From: Candidatus Bipolaricaulota bacterium | GTDB lineage: Bacteria > Bipolaricaulota > Bipolaricaulia > UBA7950 > UBA9294 | Direction of reading: 5' to 3' | Length of the DNA: 33,379 nucleotides | Assembly (NCBI GenBank): GCA_003979035.1 | Contig: RXOA01000009.1 | Span: 1 to 33,379 of the forward strand | Shown here: positions 8,755 through 14,082 of the stretch, one piece after another | Layout of the letters: each line of letters opens with the position of its first letter | How positions within the stretch are numbered: position 1 is the first letter of the stretch | Position numbers and translations under genes: made by a program | Notes under the pieces: model-generated | The model's input: only the letters and a program-made list of their open reading frames with translations | Database searches by the model: none | Told to the model about the DNA's origin: nothing

Positions 8755-9642
8755 TCAGAAGCCCTCGAGAACTCTCACAAGGATGATGGCGAAGCCGATC
8801 AGCCCGCCGAGCAGGAGCCACTCTGCTATGCTCGAGGACGGCTCTTCCGATTGACCTTCGGCAGTCGTCTCGGGATCTGTCACGGGTTCCGTTTCAGAAT
8901 CTGCCTCTTGGTCCACCTCTGGATCGATGACGCCGGCTTGAGCGAGCCAGGATGCGTCGGGAGCAATCTCTGCCTGGCTGCAGAGCTGCACTGCACGAAC
9001 GGCGTCGATGTCAGAACAATTCGACCCAAGGCGCGCATCGAACTGAGGCTTGGTCAGATTCTCTTGGGCGATCCAGACAGCCGCCTGGATCGCGCAGGCG
9101 CCTGGGTGCTCATCTTGTCGGACGGATTCGCGAAGCACACGCTCGACAGGGGCAGATGCCATCCCCAGGATTCGATAGATCGTCCCCGCATCCGGCAGAC
9201 GTTGGCTTGCGTCAAGGCAGTAGGCTTCAAGCCCCACCGACCGTGTTTCATCCGGCTTCAATTCGATGAATCGGGATGCCTCCATGTTGATGGCGACGTT
9301 GAACTCCACCGGGGAACGAACCACAAGCCGTTGAACTCCGGCTATGTCGCATCCCAGAAGCAGCCCAGGATTGATGGTTACGGCAAGCGTGATGTTCAGC
9401 GTGGACGTGATCGACATATCGATGGCAGCACCGATGCTCCCGGTGGCCTCCAGCTCTACGTCAACGTATCCTCGATTTGCGGCCTCAAGAAGCGTGATCC
9501 GGTTCTCGATCCAGGCGATGCTCTCATCTGCGGATGCGGCCGATCCGGAAACGAACAACAGGAGAATCGCGGCGATGCAGGCAGATACAACCGCAACCGC
9601 CGATACCGAGCACTTCTGCCGAGCGACCTTGCTTCCCACCAC
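8755..9642 (-). CDS. Unknown secreted protein with C-terminal membrane anchor
   Basis: I do not recognise the family. From the GTG at 9642 the product is 295 residues. It has a signal peptide (basic GSKVARQKC, hydrophobic AVAVVSACIAAILLLFV, probable cleavage after SGSAASA). A region of about 190 residues rich in beta-strand-like sequence follows (EATGSIGAAIDMSIT). An acidic linker (DPEVDQEADSETEPVTDPE) leads to a final hydrophobic segment WLLLGGLIGFAIILVRV that ends two or three residues before the stop. It is thus an extracytoplasmic protein held by a C-terminal helix. Several cysteines (CDIAG, YCLDA, GACAI, NCSD, LCSQ) could form disulfides. A GGGAGG at 9657-9662 is 14 bases from GTG, rather far, so the start is uncertain. 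No partner gene is evident. Confidence 0.6.
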   Translation of the reverse strand: MVGSKVARQKCSVSAVAVVSACIAAILLLFVSGSAASADESIAWIENRITLLEAANRGYVDVELEATGSIGAAIDMSITSTLNITLAVTINPGLLLGCDIAGVQRLVVRSPVEFNVAINMEASRFIELKPDETRSVGLEAYCLDASQRLPDAGTIYRILGMASAPVERVLRESVRQDEHPGACAIQAAVWIAQENLTKPQFDARLGSNCSDIDAVRAVQLCSQAEIAPDASWLAQAGVIDPEVDQEADSETEPVTDPETTAEGQSEEPSSSIAEWLLLGGLIGFAIILVRVLEGF

Positions 9643-9891
9643 GATCAGCGAGCACACCTCCCGCAGGTGTGAATCACCCCAGCATAGCACGGATTGGCGC
9701 ACAAAATCCCGCAGCGCGAAATCGGGGGACAGAAAACCAAGATTCCGGTCCCTGGCGAGGCGGGACAAGCCACGACGCGCGTTCCGGATTCAGTCCGCAG
9801 GTTCTTTTCCGTGGCGGCTCCCTCGGCGAACGTCTCCTGGGCCACCTGTCGATCTTGTCCCGCACACCGCTGAACGCAGCGAGGCTCTCTT

Positions 9892-9924
9892 CATCCGATC
9901 CGTTGGCCTCGAACGGATCGGATG
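9892..9924. repeat. Long perfect inverted repeat
   Basis: Arms ATCCGATCCGTT (9893-9904) and its complement (9912-9923), extended by one C-G pair, with a 7-base loop. It has no T-run. It lies in a 340-bp gene-free stretch between the unknown secreted gene and the left end of the integrated element. It could be a recombination, REP-like or RNA hairpin site; its function is unknown. Confidence 0.7.
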
Positions 9925-9981
9925 GACTCCGCGATGCCAGACTTGCATCCCTGTTGGATGCGTGAAGACGGGAAGTCTCCA

Positions 9982-10122
9982 AACAAGAAACCCTTCGACC
10001 TGGTGGCCGAAGGGCGCGTTTCGAACGATTGGCACCCCGTGGTTGACTACTTTCGAACGACTCCGGCAATTAGCAGCGCCAGCCGATTCTTTCCTACAGG
10101 GTCTCAGAAGGAGGCGCAGTGA
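9982..10122 (+). pseudogene. Orphan C-terminal tail of the serine recombinase
   Basis: In the plus frame the left repeat reads NKKPFDLVAEGRVSNDWH and continues outside the repeat as PVVDYFRTT to a stop at 10122. The right repeat gives YKKPFDLVAEGRVVNDWH in the frame of the recombinase. The segment is therefore the recombinase tail as it would exist in the excised circular element, separated from the body of the gene by integration. It has no start of its own. Confidence 0.55.
9983..10036. repeat. Left attachment repeat of the element
   Basis: Matches 13895-13948 except at 9987 and 10021-10022. It contains a copy of the tRNA-His terminator hairpin (CCCTTCG/CGAAGGG) and the last seven bases of tRNA-His (TGGCACC on the plus strand). 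Its T-tract on the minus strand is interrupted (TTTCTT), so it is a weaker terminator than the right copy. Confidence 0.8.
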
Positions 10123-10182
10123 CCGTTCGCATCTCGCTGGAGGCATCCGGACTGTTCAACTTCACGGTAGGGAGGTAACAGC

Positions 10183-10977
10183 ATGTCGCCAGATTGTAAC
10201 TCCAAGTACATTGGTGCGCTTGGAACAATGCCCATGCACTTGCACTTCACTCCATATATACTACTTGGTATGACTGTCGTAGCCATGTGGTATGAGGATA
10301 GAGGACGCAGACGGGAATTGGCAGTGGTTAGTGACAGGCGGATGTTGGCAAAGGACCTGCAAACTGGTGAGGCCGAAATCGATGATGATAGCCATCTGAA
10401 GAGTATTGCCTCTGGAGAGTGTTGTGTCGCCTGTGCTGGAGGGGTGATCTTGTCCGATGCTTTGTTCTGTGCTCTAGCCGGGCGAAAGGATTGGCTTGAA
10501 GAATCGACGGATTGCCATTTTGACGTAGCGCGGCGCATCGAAGAGACGCCGCATCTGGTTCGCTTCTCGTTTGATGATGCTGTTTCGATCGTGAATCAGG
10601 AACTACCCAAGCTGCTAGATGCCATCCCGCGTAACACGCTTCTCGGCGACGCTTTGCTGCATGAGACAGGTGTGCTTGTGGCTGGAAGAAGCGGTGGGAA
10701 GCCGCTCATTGTCGAATGGTCATCCGAGAACGACTTTGCCGCAAGCCCGAAGCCTGACAATCGTGATGGCGGCATCCTCCTGCGTTGGCCGAAGAAATAT
10801 GGGAACGAAGCCGCGGCGAGATTTCGGAGAAAGCTGACTCCCCAGAATGGTCTTCCTGTCGAGCTTCGTGCGAGAAACGCTGTGAAGTACGCGAGCTCTC
10901 TTGGTCTCCTGGTTTCTCCAAGCTACTCATTGCGCCTGATGTCAGAGGGTTTTGCATTGCATGAGGGCTCCTGCTAG
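10183..10977 (+). CDS. Proteasome-like Ntn-hydrolase family protein (element cargo)
   Basis: A 264-residue protein. From residue 30 it resembles a 20S-proteasome/HslV-type fold. TVVAMWYED is followed by LAVVSDRRM (where the family has a strand ending in AADSR), then SHLKSIASGECCVACAGG (where the family has KI, strand, AG) and ALFCALAG, with ETGVLVAGRSGGKPLIVEW further on. Thr30, Asp50 and Lys72 would be the counterparts of catalytic Thr1, Asp17 and Lys33. If so, residues 1-29 are a propeptide removed before Thr30, although Met, not Gly, precedes it. The start is ATG 10183 with GGGAGG seven bases upstream; ATG 10267, directly before Thr30, has no ribosome binding site. No known proteasome partner (ATPase, alpha subunit) is nearby. 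The fold call rests on motif reading by eye. Confidence 0.55.
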   Translation: MSPDCNSKYIGALGTMPMHLHFTPYILLGMTVVAMWYEDRGRRRELAVVSDRRMLAKDLQTGEAEIDDDSHLKSIASGECCVACAGGVILSDALFCALAGRKDWLEESTDCHFDVARRIEETPHLVRFSFDDAVSIVNQELPKLLDAIPRNTLLGDALLHETGVLVAGRSGGKPLIVEWSSENDFAASPKPDNRDGGILLRWPKKYGNEAAARFRRKLTPQNGLPVELRARNAVKYASSLGLLVSPSYSLRLMSEGFALHEGSC

Positions 10978-11091
10978 CCCTCAAGTGGGAATGGGCTTGT
11001 AGCTCCCTGTCATGGTGCCATGCTTTGAAGCCTTTGCTTGAAGTAATTGGCGCGAAGCTGCCGTTCTCCGTTGCAGGTCGTTGTGGTAGGC

Positions 11092-11808
11092 CTAGAACGA
11101 GTAGGTGCTGATCTCGTAGATCTCAATCGTCTCGATCCGCTCGTCCTCACCAATCCAAAGCTCAAACTCGAATGTTGCACCCGCAGTGATATCCGACAAC
11201 ATGTCACTTGAGCTATCGAGCACAACATTTGACGAATCAAGGATTCGCGCATGGATGAAGACGGTTCCTAGTTCGCGGCCACTCACGTTTCTGGCACGCC
11301 CGGTCAACGTCCATATCCAGCCTGACGTGTCGATTTCATGACTGAGGATGTCTATCTCGGACTCTGACGCAGTGATGATTACATTGATCCCCGACTGTGG
11401 CGGAGTTGGCTGCGGATTGTCAGGCGGGGTAGGTGTCGGATTGACGGGCGTGACCGGAGCAGCAGGCGGCGTCACCTGGACCGAGGAAGAAGTCATATCC
11501 GAAGCCCCGTCGTTGTCCGTGACGCTCAGGGATACCGTGTAAGAACGTGCCGTTGAGGTTTCGTATGTGTGGGTTGCTGTTGCAGTGTTCGCCCAGCCTC
11601 CATCTCCGAATTCCCAGTGATAGGTTGCGATCGATCCATCTGGATCATGCGAAGGATCTGCATCGAACGTGACGGGAAGGCCATCGATGGTCGTCGAGAA
11701 TGCGGCAATCGGGGATTGGTTGGAGTTGAAACAGCCTCCCAGGATGACTGCACAACCCACAACGAGCAACGCAGCGATAGTTCGTCTCACGCAGCTGGAT
11801 GCGCTCAC
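11092..11808 (-). CDS. Lipoprotein with PKD domain and FxLYD-like domain (element cargo)
   Basis: A 238-residue predicted lipoprotein. The signal peptide has RR, a hydrophobic core and lipobox VILGGC (Cys26 lipidated). Residues about 33-113 are a PKD domain, with the hallmarks TFDADPSHDPDGSIATYHW, EFGDGG, HTYE and YTVSLSVTDNDGASD. A Pro/Thr linker (TPVNPTPTPPDNPQPTPP) spans about 117-137. The C-terminal 100 residues (TGRARNVSGRELG, ARILDSSNVVL, ITAGATFEFELW) look like an FxLYD-type beta-sandwich. It should be anchored outside the cytoplasmic membrane; such domains usually mediate protein or carbohydrate contacts, and no enzymatic motif is seen. The GTG start at 11808 has GGAGGA six bases upstream and overlaps the stop of the upstream small gene by four bases (GTGA). 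Confidence 0.8.
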   Translation of the reverse strand: MSASSCVRRTIAALLVVGCAVILGGCFNSNQSPIAAFSTTIDGLPVTFDADPSHDPDGSIATYHWEFGDGGWANTATATHTYETSTARSYTVSLSVTDNDGASDMTSSSVQVTPPAAPVTPVNPTPTPPDNPQPTPPQSGINVIITASESEIDILSHEIDTSGWIWTLTGRARNVSGRELGTVFIHARILDSSNVVLDSSSDMLSDITAGATFEFELWIGEDERIETIEIYEISTYSF

Positions 11809-11993
11809 TTGGCTTCCTCCTTCTCCAGGTATTGCAGAATTGCCTCAACAACGAGGTAGTTGACGGATCGATCACGCTTCTTCGCGAGCTTGATTGGCCG
11901 CGCGACGGGGCGTCGTCCATTCTCGCTTGAGGAATTTAGATGGAGAGCTTGTCTTCTAGCGCTCTTGGTTTCATAGCCACCCTTCCCGTGCAT
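11805..11993 (-). CDS. Small ribbon-helix-helix-like protein, possibly decayed
   Basis: A 62-codon frame whose end, LAKKRDRSVNYLVVEAILQ, looks like the C-terminal helices of CopG/Arc-type ribbon-helix-helix DNA-binding proteins (antitoxins, small regulators). The N-terminal half lacks the expected beta strand. In another frame, an ATG at 11974 behind GGGAAGGG encodes MKPRALEDKLSI, a typical RHH start, then meets TAA at 11936-11938. The intact ancestor may thus have begun there, with one nonsense change and one frameshift since. Its stop overlaps the GTG of the lipoprotein gene, suggesting a two-gene unit and possible autoregulation. No toxin gene is adjacent. The literal ATG at 11993 has no ribosome binding site. 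Confidence 0.4.
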   Translation of the reverse strand: MHGKGGYETKSARRQALHLNSSSENGRRPVARPIKLAKKRDRSVNYLVVEAILQYLEKEEAK

Positions 11994-12169
11994 GAGAAAA
12001 TACGTAAGCAGAACACCTTAATGAAGACTTATTCGACGCGATGCATCTTATGACAACGCGCGTTCGTGACGAAAGCAGTGAAGAGAAGAGCGTGTTAGAT
12101 GAAAAATCCACGGGAAGTATGACTTCGGCTACAATGTCGAAGAAACTTTGCAGGACAAGGAGGAGAGTC

Positions 12170-12676
12170 ATGCGCATGAAGACGATTGTAGTGGTCGGGA
12201 TTTGTCTCGCGTTGCTTACATTCGCGGCGCTTGGGAAAGGTGCAAACCGTGAGCGCTTCGAAGGAGAAGGCCTGCAAATCACATTTCTCGAAGAACCGTC
12301 AGAATACACAATATCAGCCGACGCTGAGTGTTGGGTCCGGCATGGCTGGGGACGATCAGAGACATATGGCCAGCCCGGCGCGAACAGCAGGTTTCTTCAT
12401 GAGACAGGGTGGGTCATTGTTGGCGGAGGTTATTTCAAGCTGTTCATCAATGGGGACGAAGTTAAGATGAACTTCAGGCATTACACCGATCCCCTAGATA
12501 CGCCGGGCCACTACGAAATGAATTGTGATTGGTATGTCCAGTTCCCGGCGGGATACTTCGTAGCCGGGGAGACATATGAGCTAACTGCCGAATGGGGTGA
12601 GAGGAACCCGCGCAATTCCGTGCAGAGCATTGGAGTGCCATACCGGGTCACACGGTGGCTGCACATTAGTCCATGA
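12170..12676 (+). CDS. Unknown secreted protein (element cargo)
   Basis: A 168-residue protein with a clear signal peptide (MRMKTIVVVGICLALLTFAA, cleavage near ALGKGA). The mature part appears beta-rich and has many aromatic residues (CWVRHGWG, GGGYFKLFINGDEV, NCDWYVQFPAGYFVAGETYE). Two cysteines could form a disulfide. I do not recognise a family. The start is ATG 12170 with AGGAGG six bases upstream; ATG 12176 is an alternative. TACAAT at 12130-12135 could be a -10 but has no -35 partner. The upstream DNA is noticeably AT-rich compared with chromosomal neighbours. Signal and beta-rich character are seen; any role in surface attachment would be guesswork. Confidence 0.65.
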   Translation: MRMKTIVVVGICLALLTFAALGKGANRERFEGEGLQITFLEEPSEYTISADAECWVRHGWGRSETYGQPGANSRFLHETGWVIVGGGYFKLFINGDEVKMNFRHYTDPLDTPGHYEMNCDWYVQFPAGYFVAGETYELTAEWGERNPRNSVQSIGVPYRVTRWLHISP

Positions 12677-12727
12677 GGATCGACTGAGAGCCACGCTATT
12701 GCCCACGTTGGGCGTGAGGCGTAGCCG

Positions 12728-12738
12728 CCCCCCCCCCC
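12728..12738. repeat. C11 homopolymer
   Basis: Eleven consecutive C residues in a gene-free stretch inside the element. It may be a slippage-prone site or a sequencing length error; no reading frame depends on it. Confidence 0.8.
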
Positions 12739-12891
12739 GGATCAGGAACAAACGTTACATCCTGTTGGTGCTGAAGGACCGTCAGCATCGATGTAACACA
12801 ATTGCCATTCGTGATGCTAGTCGTGTAACGGGACTGTGTGGCAACCGGTGTCATGCACTCGCGAGGTGAACGCGTCGTAGCAGGAACAAAC

Positions 12892-13050
12892 TGAACCATG
12901 ATCCACATCGGTTTGCGTGACGACATACCCGGGAGACGTGAACGATCTTGACTGTCCCGGTGCGAGCTGCGAAATCTGCTCAAGCAAGCCGTCAAGTGGT
13001 CCTGCCACCTCGATGTCCTCAAGAAGCACATTGCCGGCGCTACGAACGCG
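12892..13050 (-). pseudogene. Fragment of a DUF11/DUF7507-type surface repeat domain
   Basis: Minus-strand frame with RVRSAGNVLLEDIEV, APGQSRSFTS and VVTQTDVDHGSV, the standard pattern of one DUF11/DUF7507 domain (NTGN, LAPG, YTVTQADIDAGS), a repeat found in large secreted bacterial proteins. There is no start, no neighbouring domain and no signal peptide, and a stop follows the domain. Its upstream end falls at 13041-13052, exactly where the serine recombinase homology begins on the other strand, so it marks a rearrangement breakpoint. A broken gene fragment brought in opposite orientation is the simplest reading. Confidence 0.5.
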
Positions 13051-13894
13051 TATTTGAGATCTATGCTCACCAAGATATCTCCCTTTCTCAGCTGGTTGGT
13101 GTTGCACGGGAGATGGGACTAAAGTCGAGACGCGGGCATGGCCCGGTTAAGGCAACGCTACACCGGATCTTGCAGCATCCGATCTATTACGGGGCGATCA
13201 GGTGGGAGGGAATCCTCTACACCAGCAATCATGAACCACTGATCAGCAAGGAGTTGTTCGATCGAGTTCAGGAACGGCTGAGGGGCGGGAGCTCCCCGTT
13301 GACGAAACGCTCCTTCCCATACAGGGGGATCCTCACGTGCGGCTATTGCGGCTGCAAGATCACAGCATCCCTTGCGAAGAAGCGGTACGTCTTCTACCAC
13401 TGCACCCATGGCCGTGGCAAATGTGAACAGCCATACATCCGCGAAGGAGCATTGAGTGACCTGTTGCTGCCTGTGGTGGAAGGCGTTCACATCTCAGAGG
13501 ACCTTGCCAAGGCCCTGCTGGACAGGATGTACGAAAGACACAAAGATGAGATCGAGAGGCGCGAACGGGAAGTTGGAGGGATTGCAGAAGGAAGAGCACA
13601 AGCTTCGTGCTAGGCGGGATCGTGCGTACGAAGACAACCTAGATGGCAAGATCACGGAAGAGCGATGGCTGCAGCTTGAGGGGCGATGGGGAAATGAGGC
13701 CCAGGGGCTTAGCCGCAGGATCACAGTTCTTGGGGAGGAAACCGGACCCGCAGTTGACGAGGCGCACGAAACTTTCGAACTCCTGAAACGCGCTCCCAGT
13801 CTGTATCTTCAGCAAAACCACGAGGAACGTGCTCGGCTACTCAGAACGCTACTTTCGAACTGTATCATCAAGAACGAAAGTGTAGATCCTGTCT

Positions 13895-13948
13895 ACAAAA
13901 AACCCTTCGACCTGGTGGCCGAAGGGCGCGTTGTGAACGATTGGCACC
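13895..13948. repeat. Right attachment repeat, overlapping the tRNA-His 3' end
   Basis: Counterpart of 9983-10036. It contains the tRNA-His terminator hairpin with an intact T6 tract on the minus strand, the spacer to the tRNA, and the tRNA CCA end (13942-13944) plus four more tRNA bases. Identity with the left copy stops at 13948, inside the acceptor stem, so the crossover lies within or left of this point. Confidence 0.8.
13897..13926 (-). terminator. Intrinsic terminator of the hisS-hutH-tRNA-His unit
   Basis: On the minus strand, 15 bases after the tRNA CCA end, CCCTTCG pairs with CGAAGGG, with an inner CC/GG pair and an ACCA loop, and is followed by TTTTTT. This is a textbook rho-independent terminator. 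It sits entirely within the right attachment repeat. Confidence 0.85.
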
Positions 13949-14019
13949 GGGGACGGGACTCGAACCCATGACCTCTTGGTCCACAGCCAAGCGCTCTAAC
14001 CAAGCTGAGCTACCCCGGC
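13942..14019 (-). tRNA. tRNA-His (anticodon GTG), lacking G-1:C73
   Basis: A cloverleaf with a 7-bp acceptor stem (GCCGGGG with CCCCGGT, so G1-U72 is a wobble), D arm GCTC/GAGC, anticodon stem CTTGG/CCAAG and loop CTGTGGA (anticodon GTG), T loop TTCGAGT, discriminator G73 and encoded CCA. Normal bacterial tRNA-His has an extra G-1 paired with C73, the main HisRS identity element; here the genomic -1 base is T and base 73 is G. The D loop AGCTTGGTTA gives U20 and U20a. U72 and U20a are features reported for Caulobacter tRNA-His, which also lacks G-1 but has A73. It lies 63 bases downstream of hutH on the same strand and is followed by a terminator, so it may be processed from the hisS-hutH transcript. 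Confidence 0.93.
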
Positions 14020-14082
14020 AGGTTCGAGCTGATGGTAGCCACGGGATTCGCGGTTGTCAATTGGATCGGCCGTCCGCTTCAG

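Larger units (their letters stand above)
9983..13948. mobile_element. Integrated element next to tRNA-His, about 3.97 kb, with decayed serine recombinase
   Basis: Bounded by 54-bp direct repeats (9983-10036 and 13895-13948; 51 of 54 identical by eye). The right copy overlaps the 3' end of tRNA-His, the usual place for integration. Inside are four cargo genes (Ntn-hydrolase, PKD lipoprotein, RHH-like, secreted protein), an inverted repeat-protein fragment and the C-terminal part of a large serine recombinase abutting the right repeat, as expected for an integrase beside its att site. Parts of the interior look more AT-rich than the flanks (for example 10240-10280 and 12000-12130). The recombinase lacks its catalytic domain and is frameshifted, so the element should be immobile unless helped in trans. 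Boundaries are well supported; origin (phage-like or ICE remnant) is unknown. Confidence 0.75.
13041..13971 (+). pseudogene. Large serine recombinase, N-terminally truncated and frameshifted
   Basis: From 13041 the frame reads YERVFEIYAHQDISLSQLVG and LHRILQHPIYYGAIRWEG, the recombinase DNA-binding domain. A zinc ribbon (LTCGYCGCKI with YHCTHGRGKC) and a coiled coil (RHKDEIERRERE) follow. The coiled coil resumes in another frame as LEGLQKEEHKLRARRDRAY, so there is a one-base frameshift near 13565-13580. The last codons, YKKPFDLVAEGRVVNDWH, lie in the attachment repeat, and RGRDSNP is encoded by tRNA-His sequence. The N-terminal catalytic domain with the nucleophilic serine is absent; upstream lies the inverted repeat-protein fragment. 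It would have been the integrase of the element and cannot be active as it stands. Confidence 0.8.

Noticed and set aside
9983..10036. The 54-bp repeat as a dispersed REP/BOX element.
   Set aside because: I saw only two copies, one overlapping tRNA-His and both in frame with recombinase tail codons; att sites explain it better.
12948..13040. Start of the recombinase at 12948.
   Set aside because: These codons are antisense to the repeat-protein fragment and have no recombinase homology; the open frame is accidental.
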